A program made the translations under genes and the position numbers. From Dactylonectria macrodidyma (taxonomy: Eukaryota; Ascomycota; Sordariomycetes; Hypocreales; Nectriaceae), in contig JAGMUV010000009.1 in NCBI GenBank assembly GCA_020744425.1, positions 496,001 through 560,000 of the forward strand: a stretch of DNA of 64,000 nt, given 5' to 3'. The notes beneath the pieces were generated by a model. The model did not search any database. It was given only the letters and a program-made list of their open reading frames with translations, and was not told the origin of the DNA. Of the stretch, positions 33,664-45,785 are shown in pieces (within the stretch, counting starts at the first letter, position 1; every line of letters starts with the position of its first letter).

Positions 33664-35925
33664 TTACGCAAGTTCCGTTGATAACCCATACATGTTCGTT
33701 GTCTTGACGAGCATATCGAGCAGAGCGTGTTGTTGGTCTGTGTTCGTGAACCGGTCTCCAACCACAGATATCGCCATGCATGCGGTTCTATGATGTTAGG
33801 TGATGGTTGGCTGATTGGGTTTCATAGGACTTACATGTGCATGGGATTGATTTCGCTGATGGAATTTGCTATTCCACAGATAATTTCGACATCGTTCTGA
33901 GTTTGTGCCTAGACGTCATCAGTCGATGCGCCATGGTTTTCGGTGTAAGCTACTCACATCGATCAAACGAGCAGCCTCCTGTCCGGCTCTACCCAGACGA
34001 GGAACTCTGGGATCATGCACGACGAGCAGGATCCTAGCGAGGTGGAAATATTGCAGCCCGGCTGCGACGCAATCATTCAACAGCCAGATATCCGGAAAGA
34101 CGTCGTTTTTTTGCCGGCGGCGGGTCATGACAGGGGTGAAGGAAGACGGGTTGGTCGTCATCCATGTCGAGGATGATTCAAGCAGTCTATCATACGTGGC
34201 TGTGTTCTTGTCGTCCCCGAAGCAATACTGAACAGTGGCTAACAGCTCGACGAGCATCTGGTTCGCCCTAGCACGGTCGTCTCTGCCCTGTGTTAGGTGT
34301 TCCAGCTGAGGGCGAGAAACATCCATAGTCAGCGGGATCTGGTGCAGCACAGCCAGGAAGACCTCTTGTCTCAGCCTCGCCCATAGGACGTCATCATGAG
34401 AGGCGCCGAGAGGGCGAGATCGAAGCCCGGACGTTTCGGTCTTTGAAAGATTAAACTGCGTAACGGCGGAATCTGAGGCGGCATCTGCGGTGGATGGATA
34501 TTGTTAGAATTTTTTCATAGACTTCGGAGACAGCGCCACAAAGTATTAGGGAGTGGGAGTGGGCGAGATTTTGGGGTCAAGAGATGTAAGATCCAAAGTC
34601 AAGGTTCTTACCATCCATATTTAGGACAAAATAGTGCAACAGCAGCGCAACATCTAGGGAATCATCATCCATGCCAGCCGAACCAAGCTGCTCAATATCG
34701 AAGTCGAGTTTCGCCGACCGCTGCGGCTCGCCCTTGGTGGCGTTGGAGTGCCAAGCGGAGACGGCCAGGATGAGCTCAAGCAGCGGAGGGCTCAGGGTCG
34801 CCCGTGAGGGCACGCGCTCTGTAAAGTACTTGTTGGGATCGTACGCGTCAAAGGCCGGCCCAATGTTCGTCACGTAGTAGCGGAACAGGTCAGCCTTGCC
34901 GGCCCCGTTGAGCGGCGCCCTGGAGGCGTGAAAGTCTGGCGGCGTACTATGCTGGAGGATGGAATAGGGGCTAAGGGTGCTGTGACTGACGAAGGATTGG
35001 GCAGGCCGGTCAATGCGAGAGTGATCAGATGGGCTGTGGAATAAGGCTGGGGATGTGTTCATAGGAGGGAGGTCATTAGATGTTTGGGGGGCGTCAAAGA
35101 TTGGTCTAGAATTTTCACCAAGACCATGGGAGAAGCTGGCTGCTGAGTCAAGAGTCGTGTTGTCGTCAATACTTCTCACTGCGAGTGTATCGATGCCCCA
35201 GATGGTAGTTTTCAGCGACCTGGGTGAAGCTTCAGACCGACTCTGGGTCGGATCTAAAGCGACTGGGAGGTTCGAGTTGACACCTGGTTTGCCATTTGCG
35301 GTCAGCCTCGTGACGGAGGGCTCATCATCTTCATCTTCATCGTCGTCGTCGCCATCTTCGTAAGAGCGAGCCACCTCGAGGCTCTGGTCGAGAAACTTGA
35401 GCTTCTTGCCTGACGTCTTGCACCAGGTTTGGGTGTCTGAGAAGTCCGGATACGAGCCACTGGGCACAAAGTAAGTCAGTTCTGGCGAGCAAGAGGAGAC
35501 GAAGACAGAGAAAGAAGGAGAGGAGAGAGTCTCACCCGGGGTTGGAGCCTTGACGGAACCTAATCCTCAGGCCCCTCTTGCACACAACTCGTTTCTTAAC
35601 GCACTGAGCGCAGGGTTTACCTCCGTCGCCTATGAGGGATGAGATAGGCCATGGTCAGCAAATGGGACTCATAAGGCCGGCCAATAGGGATAAACACAAC
35701 TGACATTTGATATGTCTATGGACGTTCCGATCATGTGAGCCAGGGTCAACATATAGACAAGGAGCAATTGCCCCATCGTAGCCAAAAAGGAAAGTGGGCA
35801 AGATTGGACTACTCGCCTTGCACGACAATTCTAGACAGCATATAAGTGAGCCAGTGACACAAACCAGGGCCAGGACATGGGGCAAATACTTCGCATCCAG
35901 GTCGTCTTGGTCCAGATGGCGGCAT
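33664..35925 (-). CDS. Zn2Cys6 transcription factor with microexons and a GC-AG intron
   Basis: Eight exons: 35925-35890, 35830-35817, 35715-35705, 35629-35536, 35459-34612, 34484-33958, 33908-33835 and 33787-33664. They sum to 1728 nt, or 575 residues. The zinc cluster (residues 11-35) is spread over the first four exons, including 14-nt and 11-nt microexons. Only this splice pattern yields CENC, RARHIK, C, CAQC, VKKRVV, C, which has the exact Zn2Cys6 spacing. The second intron uses a GC donor (GCGAGT). After an acidic run (DGDDDDEDEDDE) comes the fungal regulatory domain with NIGPAFDAYDPNKYF and LLELILAVSAWH. Nuclear. A 42-bp element about 150 bp upstream also occurs between the downstream oxidase and P450 genes, so it may regulate that set. 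Confidence 0.85.
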
Positions 35926-36884
35926 GACGCGGGTCTCGGTATCAGATTCGAGATTCAGTCGCCCAGTATGACACAGAAACAAAACGGCGTATATAAAAAT
36001 TACTCAATATGAACACGATATTGAGCGATGGGATTGTCTGGGGTTTGCGGATCGCTGCAGCGGGGGATGTGGGCTCTCGCGATTTATATCCATTTTTGAC
36101 TCGCGGGGAAATATCTGGGTCTGGGGCTAGCTAGCATAAAGTAGTCAAAATCCGTCCAATCAGACCCACCTTGTTGAGGGCCTGACTAAGTGGCTTGCGT
36201 CAATGACATAAGGACGAAACCTCTACCCTACACCACAATAAACTACTACAAAAATAGGAGCAGTACTCTCTACAATCCACCAGAAAGCACTTTGGTCGCT
36301 GATTGTTAAATCTATCATTGGTTTTGCGGCGGATTGGCCGGTATAAGCTCTGCGTTACGATTAGATATGTAAATTTTCCATCACGTAGGGTTGGGTCTAA
36401 AATCTAATCACAAATGCATACACGCAAAGTGGTACACTACTCCAACTAACATCACAATTAAACAGGCAGATAACGTAATAAACTAGTATAAAAAAGAGGT
36501 TCCTACTGCAATGCAGTAAAGAGTACTCAGGGTATATGTACTTAACTACCTACTAAACCATCGCCAATGCCTTAAACGATGAGAAAGATTTCTCACCTTC
36601 CCAACCCCAACCTAACTGCGCATTGCGCAAGAATACAATCCTTGTTACTTCGGCCGTTTCCTTTACCAGATGTTGTAGAAGATCTTGTTGCTGTGTTCAA
36701 CTTCTTTCGCATGCATCCTTTGTCGTTCAATCGAGTCGACAGTTGCGCTCTCCTTGGCTTGTCGTGCCGTTTGCCTTAATCATCTTACAGAGTCGTTCAG
36801 TGAAATTCGCCCATTACCGGAAGCATTGAGAGCTTCCTCCTGATGATGGAGCTTGAACCATGTCCTTGTTATAACCATCATTCA
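35926..36884. other. Intergenic region with regulator promoter
   Basis: About 960 bp. Holds the shared element at 36077-36118. Around 36230-36280 and 36475-36530 are two A/T-rich, partly similar stretches (AATAAACTACTACAAAAATA versus AATAAACTAGTATAAAAAAG). No gene supported. Confidence 0.4.
36077..36118 (+). promoter_or_regulatory. Shared promoter element, copy 1
   Basis: 42-bp sequence beginning TCGCGATTTATATCC and ending AAATATCTGG. It matches 42769-42809 at 34 of 41 aligned bases with one gap, same strand. It lies 152 bp upstream of the Zn2Cys6 regulator start. Confidence 0.5.
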
Positions 36885-38318
36885 TTACATGGGCTTCGAA
36901 ACCCGCACCACAGTCTCATTCTTGACCATAATCCCACCCAAGCTCTTTCCAAGATCCGCCGCGCCGGCACCGGGTGATCCAGTGACAACGGAGCTGTTCC
37001 CGCGATATCGATCGAGCGCGTGGCTCTCAAAGTCGGATACAGAGCCACGGTGGCCATCTTCGGACCCGGCAAGCTGGTGAGTTGAGCTGGATTCGTCGTT
37101 CGCTGAGGACTTGGGCATCGTTGAGAGGCGGATCGATTGCTTGGTGTTGCTGCGATTGTAGTTGTGTCCGTAGCTGTTTGAGCTGCCGCCGGTTCTCGTC
37201 GCTGGGTTCGTGCAAGTGAAGAGATAGACGCAGGCAGGCCGGACGGTAGGGAGACAAGCTGCATAGAAATGTTAATTAACGGCAATCGTACTCATATTGG
37301 ACGGCGAGATATACCTGATACTGTGACGAGGTTCACCTCCACTGTTGCCCATATGACAATGGGGCATATGTTCCATGTCAGATCTACTGACGTGGCATCA
37401 AATTGAGTGGCGGCCACAATCACGACGACAGCGGCCACACAGATGCTGTATCCCGTTAGTAAAAAGGCTTACATATCGCCTTCTCCTCTTGATGTCACTT
37501 ACAAGAAACCAAACATGAACATGATCAAAATTCCAAACTTCTGCAGGAAAGGGAGCTGCAACTTTCCAATCTGCATGATCGGCAGGATCAAGAGAGCGAT
37601 GTCGATAACAGCATGGACCAGAGTGGTTCCAAAGAAGAACTTCTTATCTTCAATTTCGCATTTTCCGCCGGCAGAAGAATCCCAGAAGGCTTGGACGGGT
37701 ACACAGTGGAATATACCCATGAATATCTTAGCGGCAGTCAGTTTCATCTTGTCATTCATCAAAACCCATGCAAGACACCTACTCGGAATGTGATCCAGAC
37801 TAGAGAGCACCCAAACAAGATCTGGATTGGAAGTCGAATGTTGGTGACTCGGAACATGCGCCAGTACAGGCTCAGAATTGACATCTTAGCAAAGAAGAGG
37901 GCGAAGGCGTAAATTAGCTCGGCGATAAAGAGCAGGAGCTTGCTTTGGAAGAGGATATCTTCGATGGGCGGGCTTTCGATGTCCTGGATGTGAAGTCCAA
38001 GGCCCTTGGTAAGCCCTTTTCTCCTGCGTCAGTGGGTTGATCGATCGGCGAGTGAACGAGAACCTACACAAAGGAATGACGACGATCCAAGCAATTGCCA
38101 TCGCCTGATTAGTTAGCAATGGTCTCGGTAACCAAAAGGACGTGGAAACGGTAACCTACATAGCAGCATAGTGCAAAGTAGTCGTCCCACGATAGGGGAA
38201 TCCTCTTGAGTCTGCGACTCAATAGGCGAAGCAGCAAGACAATCGTCGCCGCCGCAAACGTGATATACACCACCACCTGAATATCAGTCTGCTTGGACTC
38301 CATCTTGGTCGAACTCAT
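36885..38318 (-). CDS. PTH11-like integral membrane protein (fungal rhodopsin-type seven-helix domain)
   Basis: Predicted plasma-membrane receptor-like protein. Six exons (38318-38160, 38104-38070, 38023-37783, 37726-37503, 37445-37315 and 37258-36885) sum to 1164 nt, or 387 residues. Seven hydrophobic helices run from VVYITFAAATIVLLLRLLSR to the C-terminal FICVAAVVVIVAATQ and ICPIVIWATVEVNLVTVSA. Family features: SWDDYFAL after helix 1, a GLGLHI loop, CVPVQAFWD, and the WNICPIVIWATVEVNL block near the last helices. A hydrophilic serine-rich tail of about 110 residues follows. No CFEM domain is present. Such proteins sense surface or nutrient cues. The ligand is unknown. Confidence 0.85.
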
Positions 38319-40200
38319 CTCAAATTCTCAATCTCAAGACAAGGGGAAAATATGCGCCGGCCAGACCAGACTTGAAGCCCTAAAAGACCCAGAGAAGCCG
38401 CATCAACACGATGAAAAGAGATGGGGCGAGGGCCGAAAGGGGGAGGTGGAGCTAGTTATGTACAATTTTAGTGACAGGCTCCCAAGAAAAAGAGCCGCGC
38501 TCTGTTCTTGCGGAGATCCAGGTTGATCCCCGTAGGACGGAGAAGGTAGTAGTCGGCAGATCGAAAGGTGGACAAAGAGTGCGACGATCCCTATCTTTCT
38601 ATCGCGGTGAATTTGTCGACTACCGTAGGGTGATTAACCCACATGGCATTTCTGCAGGAGACTCGAGGCCGCACTATGCGCCGCAATCGATAGCCGTACT
38701 TGTCTGGTCACTAGGTAAGGTAACATGGGTAGGGAAGATCATGACGGTTGGGTACCAGCCAGTGTTAAAGAGTCGACCAGGGCGGGTCATTTTCAGTAAC
38801 AGGCACCAAGCAACTGGAACTAGATCCAGACAGTGATAGATCTCAAACTAAGACCAAAGAAAGGGATCAAAAGCGACGTTTGCCCGCTTTCCCCGGGTTG
38901 CGCCCTGGCACTAGCAAGAACCGCTAAGGGCCACTATGTTGCTCACACCCCGGATTACTGGCTCGGGGCTTGGGGAATTTTTCGCCGGACAGGGTTTGAA
39001 TGAAATAAGATGTCAAGGTATTCTGGGGTTTCGTCTTTGGTCGATTGGCAAATCATCGAGAGGCTAGCCTGCGGAAGTTACCGTTGTTGCTGGATACGCT
39101 TCTGAGAAGTATGGTACTGGTAGTCTCTTTGGGTACCTGCGATGGGTTGGCGCGTGGCAGACGCAAGTGCGAAGAACTAATACTGCACCGTCTCAAATGC
39201 AGGTCATCGTGTTAGTTGATTGTCGTGAGTTCAGCCCCTGCATTTGTCCGCATACTACTATGTAGGACGCAGCACAAGTCTCGGCCAACCAAGCCCTCCA
39301 ATGGGGAATTGCCAATGGCAAGAAAATGCCGATGGTTCCTGTCTCTGCGCATTTTCGTATTCAATTGATTCGCCAAGATCCGGCAATCCCAGGACAATGG
39401 TGGCCATGTCTCGGCAGTTGAAGAGTGATTCTGCAGCAACTTCGGAGAAGTGCGCGTCTGGTAGGTGGCTGATCTACACTCGTCGCCGTCGCACTAATTT
39501 AGTGAAGTTACAGGCGGTGAGCTGAAAAGTCAGGTCACCATATTTCGTCCAGCCGCGGTCTCGGTTGACTAGCTTGGTGCCGTATTTACCGATTCTGGCA
39601 TTGGACCGTTAGGACATGGATCACTAGCCTATAAAATAGCATGGGTAAGTCTCCAAATATGTGAGCTAACACTTCGCGAAAGCATGGATCAACAACTCGG
39701 TGACTACTATTACACTGATGGAGCTGCCTAATGCTTTCGTCAGCGCCACTCACTTCCGAATTAGTACAAGGGTCGGAACCGCGTGACAACTCCCGCTGCC
39801 CGTTGGGAATGGCATCAGCTTGGGACTAATACCTGGTCATAGCAAAATAAGCTTTCTTCATACCCCTTATCGATGTTACTCGAACCCGCACTGGTGTTGT
39901 GGTAGAGTAATGCTGCGCGAGACGCGCCGTAGCACATGCTCCGGACCAGGTAGCCTTGCAACGCCTCCAAAGCGGAGAGGAAGATGCAGCATTTCACGGA
40001 GCACCGTCCCGTCTCGGAAGTGAGTCGTGCAGCGTGTTGAAACAGCTGATTGGGAAGAGGAGGCTGGACAGAAGGAACTGAGGGGTTCGAGGCCTATAAG
40101 AGCCGGAGAGGCGGAGGCGATCAGGACTGCTGCGCCAAGTGCGAGCCTGTTACTACCTCGAACCCAATTAATTTTTCCTTGACCGACAAATATTACAACC
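38319..40200. other. Intergenic region upstream of GMC oxidase
   Basis: About 1.9 kb with no supported gene. The last 250 bp form the promoter of the GMC oxidase. Confidence 0.4.
40095..40100 (+). promoter_or_regulatory. TATA-like box of the GMC alcohol oxidase
   Basis: TATAAG, 106 bp upstream of the oxidase ATG. Confidence 0.45.
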
Positions 40201-42190
40201 ATGGGCGTGTACACTAAGCTCGCGGAGGGCATCGATGAGGTCGACGTCATCATCGCTGGAGGTAAGTTTTTAATCTTCCGAATCGGAGGTAACGACAGGG
40301 CTAATTAACACACCAATTCAACAGGCGGCTCAGCGGCATGTGTCGTAGCTGGACGCCTAGCAGAAGCCGACCCTAAGCTGTCGATCCTCCTCATTGAGGG
40401 AGGCCCCGACAACCGCGGCGTCGAGAACATCGAGAACCCCGTCTTCTTCCTGGACCACCTGCTGCCCACGAGCAAGACGACTATCTTCTACAAGGGCAAC
40501 AAGGCCGAGCAGCTTGCGGGCCGCGAGGCTATTATCGCCTGCGGCGGAACGCTGGGTGGCGGCGGGTCCATCAACTTTATGATGTACACGCGTGCCCAGC
40601 GTTCAGATCTCGACGCTTGGAACACGCCCGGGTGGTCTTCCAAAGATCTTGTTCCCTTCTTGCAAAAGGTATAGCACTAAATCATTGCACCGTTCTTGTA
40701 GTATTGAGCATCTGAACTAACGCCTCCAAGATTGAGACATTCCATGGACAAACCAGCCCTGAGACCCACGGCTCAAATGGACCCGTCCACATCAGCAGCG
40801 GCACGTTTCGCTCCAAGGGCTCAGAAAGCGACTTTATCCAAGCCGCTGCCCAGGTCGGCTGGCCCGAACACCCTGACTTGCAGGCGCTGGACGCCAACAA
40901 CGGGTTCCAGCGCTGGCACCGCTCCGTTTCGCCCAACGGCAAGCGACAAGATGCTGCGACAGCATATCTCCATGCCAAACTGAACGGAGACGAGTATCCC
41001 AACCTTCATGTGCTCGTCGAGTCCAAGGTTACTCGTGTGCTACTGGATGACGAGAAGCGGGCTGTTGGTGTTGAGTATACTCCCAACCCTGCGCTCCAAG
41101 TCGACACTGGTCTCAACCCTCACCCAAAGTTTACTGTCAAGGCTCGCAAGCTTGTGGTAGTCTCTTGTGGTGCTTTAGGCACGCCGCTTCTACTGGAAAG
41201 ATCAGGCCTTGGTGATCCCAAGATCCTTGAAAAGGCGGGCGTCCCCGTTCAGGTCGATCTTCCTGGAATCGGTTCCAACTACGAAGACCATCAACTCATT
41301 CTCTACCCATACAAGACCAACCTCCAGCCTCATGAGACCATTGACCGGGTCCTCAGGAACCCGCACAAGCGTCAAGAGTTGATTGATGCCAAGGACCCAG
41401 TTCTAGGATGGAACTCCATTGACGTTTCGTCCAAGCTCCGACCCAGTGATGCTGACATCGCTGCTCTGGGACCCGAATTCCAGAAGTCATGGGATAAGGA
41501 TTTCAAGGACAAGGCTGATAAACCCTTGATGCTAATGGGACTTGTATCATGGTAAGTGATATGACTGATTCATTTTAAAACAGAAATCTGACAACGCACA
41601 GCTTCTTAGGAGATCCTTCATCCGTCCCAGAGGGCCAGTATGTCACCGTTGGCAACTATACTGCCCACCCTTACTCGCGCGGCCACATTCACATTACAGG
41701 TCCTGGCCTCACCGACCCGATAGACTTTGACGTGGGTTTCTTGAATGACGAAAACGACATCGATCTCAAGAAGCAACTGTGGGCGTACAAAAAGTCTCGC
41801 GAAATCATGCGTCGCACCGCCATGTACCGCGGTGAGCTTGCCCCCGGCCACCCAACCTGGCCCGCCGGCTCCAAGGCGGCCTCTGTAGATATCGAGGCAC
41901 CCCTTAGCAACGTCCAGGATGTGGAGTACTCGGCCGAAGATGACAAGGCCATCGAGCAGTGGATCCGCGAGCACGTCGAAACGACCTGGCACTCTATCGC
42001 CACGTGTAAGATGGCGCCTCGTGAGAAGAATGGTGTCGTGGATGAACGACTGAATGTGTACGGCACCAAGGGTCTGAAGCTGGCCGACTTGAGTATCCCG
42101 CCTAGCAATGTCGGAGGAAACACGAATAACACGGCCATGCTGGTAGGCGAGAAGGCTGCCGATATTATCATCAAGGACCTCGGCCTTTGA
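40201..42190 (+). CDS. GMC flavoprotein oxidase, alcohol-oxidase-like (AA3_3 type)
   Basis: FAD-dependent oxidation of an alcohol with release of hydrogen peroxide, by family. Four exons (40201-40261, 40325-40668, 40731-41551 and 41602-42190) sum to 1815 nt, or 604 residues. The dinucleotide motif is VDVIIAGGGSAACVVAGRLAE, close to alcohol oxidases. GGTLGGGGSINFMMYTR is the GMC signature. The C-terminal catalytic pair is His in TWHSIATCKM and Asn in NVGGNTNNTA, and GVVDERLNVYGTKGLKLADLS is the GMC signature 2 region. It has no signal peptide and no C-terminal peroxisomal SKL/ARF-type signal (it ends DLGL), unlike yeast methanol oxidase, so it is probably cytosolic. The substrate may be methanol, an aryl alcohol or another alcohol; sequence does not decide. 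Confidence 0.9.
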
Positions 42191-42768
42191 TTGTACATGT
42201 AGAAATACAAGTCACGGTGACTCGAGATTGTATACCTAAATAGACTCGAGAACACATTTTCTGGTACCTACCCGAAAGCACAGCGAATCAACTAGAATAA
42301 AGAGAGCATAGCATACTCACATATTAGTGAGGATGTTTATAGATTGCTGACTGTCTTGTAACTACTGAGGTGATGCTGACTTGCTCTCCGTTCTAGGCGA
42401 GTTGCTGGCACAAAGGCTCCGAAAAACTATTTCTTAGCGATTCGAGAGCATTTCAAAACCCAATGCTTCCACAGCTCTTTCTGTACTCGAACGAGGCTAT
42501 TGGGCTACACATGGTTCTAGGGAACTCGTATCACTCAAGGAACTTATCGAGGGCTGGGCATTAGCTGGGATGCCGGGACTTGGTTAGCCTGGACGCGAGG
42601 AGTAGTTCTTTTAGCATGTGAGTCGACTATTCACGAATATCGGTTAGATGATTACGCAGTTATGTATGACCCAATCAAAAACATTGAGTAATATCTCGCC
42701 AAGACTCCTGGGATTACGCGGTGGCTGACTGGGATTTGCCTCCCTGTATGTTGCCGTACCAGGACCCC

Positions 42769-42809
42769 TCGCGATTTATCTCCTTTTTCGATCCACAGGG
42801 AATATCTGG
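42769..42809 (+). promoter_or_regulatory. Shared promoter element, copy 2
   Basis: 41-bp sequence starting TCGCGATTTATCTCC and ending GGGAATATCTGG. It resembles 36077-36118 upstream of the Zn2Cys6 regulator. It is 659 bp upstream of the P450 ATG. Confidence 0.5.
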
Positions 42810-43294
42810 CGCAGGCATTCTACAGGGGTAATTAATCCCTGGCCACAGGAGATTTTTAGCGAGCTAGGGTGGCTGCAGTCGGGGCAAGCGACGGCTAGGC
42901 GGGGTAGTGCGGAGAGAAGTCCTGGACCGGCCTAGAGATTAGCGGGATTATGGGTATTGCAGGGGAGACTTGATGGATTGCTGGGGGCAAGGATAGCATT
43001 ATCTGGTTCGTCAGATCTGAACAAGACTGCCAGTGATTCAACATCTACATACCGAGATACCCACCATCTAGGCCGAACATGGAATTCACACACATCCACT
43101 ACACCAGACGTCAAGATGATGATGCCTTGGGATGCGGGGAAAACCAGTTACCGATCTGTCACATTTTGCTAGCGTCGCTATTTGCTTGCCGTATCTGGCA
43201 TCCCCAATGCGGCATGTGAATTGGGTCTTTGGCTTGGACAATACTGGGCCCTCCACTGCCACTCGGCCAGCATCACTTCTCACGACAAAGGGCA

Positions 43295-43300
43295 TATAAG
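43295..43300 (+). promoter_or_regulatory. TATA-like box of the P450 gene
   Basis: TATAAG, 173 bp upstream of the P450 ATG, followed by a long C/T-rich leader. Confidence 0.4.
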
Positions 43301-43467
43301 ACGCATGTCGACTCATCGCCTAACCATTCTCTACTAAACACCATCTCTAGGAGCAGCAATCAAAACCTTCCTAGAGCTCTGTTGCTGTCTTTGTCGTTCT
43401 CTGTGTCTGCTCTATTTCATCTTCGTCTTCTGGCAACATCACAGCTCCGAGGCCATTTCTCCCCGCC

Positions 43468-45117
43468 ATGGAGTCAATCGCCACCTTGGGCAATGCCCCA
43501 TACGCCTTTTCGCTGGGCATCTTCTTGGTCGGTTACTTTATCCTTTACCCGCTTGTTGTCTACTTCAGAGACGCCAAAGGTAAGGGAACTTATTCAATTT
43601 TATTTACTCTACGCCATGAAACCAACCGCTAACTCCCCTCACCTCCAGGCATGCGTCGTTTCCCCAACATGTCGACCCTTTCTGGCATGTCAAACATCCC
43701 TTTCATGATACTCGCCCAAGGAGGAGCCCGCTCCACCCACCTCGCCAAGCTGCACAAGAAGGACCCTGTGCTCCGAACCGGCCCCAACTCGCTCTCCTTT
43801 GGCAGTGTCAAGGCCATCAAAGACATCTACGGCCACGGCACACCCTGCATCAAGGATGAGTCGTATATCATCACCGCTGGCTCCCATTTCCACTTGGCCG
43901 ACGTCGTCGACAAGCCCGAGCACGCGAGAAAGAGAAAGGTCCTCTCGTCGGCGTATGCCCTCAAGAACCTCGAGCGCTGGGAGTACAAGGTCGCCGACAA
44001 GGTCTCCCGCATGATAGCTCAGTTTGACAAGAGATGCACTGCTCCTCTGGCCCAAGGCGTCAAGTATCCTGCTGTCGAAGACCTCACCGTGGACTTCCGC
44101 GCCTGGACAAACTTCTTTTCCCTTGATGCCATCGCCGACATTGGCCTCTCGGAGCGCCTGGGTCTTCTCGACCAGGGCCATGACCGCGTCGTTGCTCAGG
44201 AAAAAGACGGCTCCTTATTCGAGACGAACCTTCGCCAATGCCTCTACCCTACCGCCCGCAAGCAGGCCCATCTGCTTTGGAGCTATGACAACTACAAGCT
44301 ACTCGACAAGATCTCCAACGTAATCCCCTACTACCGGAGCATGTCCGAGTCAAGCCGAGGCTGGGACGCCATTGTCCTCCGTCGCGCCAATATTCGCCTG
44401 GAGCGATACCGCGCTGGCGAGAAGCTCGACGACTTCTTCCATGCCTTGATGGAGGATAAGAACGGTCACCCCCACAACCTGCAGTGGGGCGAGATTGTCG
44501 CCGAGATTAACATCATGATGAACGCTGGCAGCGTCACCACTGCCATCGCCCTCGCCAACGTCATGTACCAACTACTGCTCCACCCTGAGATCCTTGCCAC
44601 TCTGCAAAAGGAGATTGACGCCGTTCTTGAGCCCGAAGAGACGGTCGCCCCCTATGATAAGATCAAGCACCTGCCATATCTCCGAGCCTGTCTCGACGAG
44701 TCTCTCCGCTTGTTCCCTCCCACTCCACAAGGCCTCGCGCGCGAGACTCCCGCCGAAGGCCTCAGCATCATGGGCCAGTATGTGCCCGGCAACACGACAG
44801 TTAGCGTATCGTCCTTGGTTGCGCACCGCGATGAGTCTGTGTACCCAAATGCCGAGCAGTATATACCAGAGCGGTTCCTTGGCGACAAGGGCAAAGAGCT
44901 GCAGTCATACTTCCTCTCCTTCTCTGCGGGCGCCCGTGGCTGCATCGGTCGTAATATCTCGTACCTGGAGCAGACCGTTTGCCTGGCATCCGTGGTCCAC
45001 AGGTACAACTTTGCGCTGCCTCAGGGGTTTGAATTGCAGAGAGAGGAAACGATGAATCACATTCTCGGAGAGATGCCCGTCAAGGTTTGGCGGAGGGATC
45101 TTGGCGTGGAGAACTGA
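43468..45117 (+). CDS. Cytochrome P450 (benzoate 4-monooxygenase-like group)
   Basis: ER-anchored monooxygenase. Two exons (43468-43579 and 43649-45117) give 526 residues. Membrane segment at about residues 12-32. ExxR motif DESLRLFPP, then ERFLGD, and heme loop FSAGARGCIGRN followed by SYLEQTVCLASVVHRY. The last residues VKVWRRD resemble fungal P450s annotated as benzoate 4-monooxygenases, but the assignment to CYP53 is not secure. The I-helix reads NAGSVTT, so the usual acidic residue before the conserved Thr is Val. This may alter proton delivery and reaction type. It converges on a P450 reductase gene, its obligate electron donor. Confidence 0.88.
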
Positions 45118-45785
45118 GAGTTGTACGATGTAGAAAGGAAAAGAGGTTAGCTTCCGGAAGACCACCGAGATTGATTATTGAACACATGATGGTTAGTTTA
45201 GCATGGGTATGAAATGATTCAATAGAAGTGACGAAAGAATGAGGAATGAAGTTCAGTCATAATCTAGAGCAAGTTTACGAGTGTTGAAAACACCACCGCC
45301 ATAGCCTTGTCTGTATCTCCTCACCTACTTAATATAATGATAAATGATTGATAGGATTGTGAACGAAACAGGTTGAATGTAGCCGACCCGAAAATGATAC
45401 AATCGATGTGACACTAGGTAATCGTGAATCAACCCCCTGTGATAGTTCATTTTATTTTCTGCAGACATTCCTTTTCTGTGTACACATGACTGCTCTTTGT
45501 AACCATCTGTTCATTGCACGCCGTTCATTCACTAGAACAACTGATTCTTTTTGTACGCCATGTTTCCTTGTGAAAATTCGCGTAAACTCGCCCCAGGAGT
45601 CTATCTACTAATTTAACCCAAAACAAGAACCCATAGGTACATGTGAGTGCGGAACTTAGATCTATCAGCTTTGTGCAACGACGGCGAAAAAATACACATC
45701 TGCTAACAACCAAATATTTATGCACGCGTATCCAACAAATCGTCTTTGTCTTCTCCCCCCGGTTTAAAAACCTTGAGAGCCCTCT
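45118..45785. other. Convergent intergenic region between P450 and P450 reductase
   Basis: 668 bp of 3' ends, A/T-rich, no gene supported. Confidence 0.4.

Larger units (their letters stand above)
42191..43467. other. Intergenic region between GMC oxidase and P450
   Basis: About 1.28 kb containing the second copy of the shared element (42769-42809) and the P450 promoter. No gene supported. Confidence 0.4.

Noticed and set aside
43468..45117. Firm naming as CYP53 benzoate 4-hydroxylase
   Set aside because: Similarity is in the heme region and C-terminus only as far as I can judge; the I-helix differs, so no gene symbol was given.
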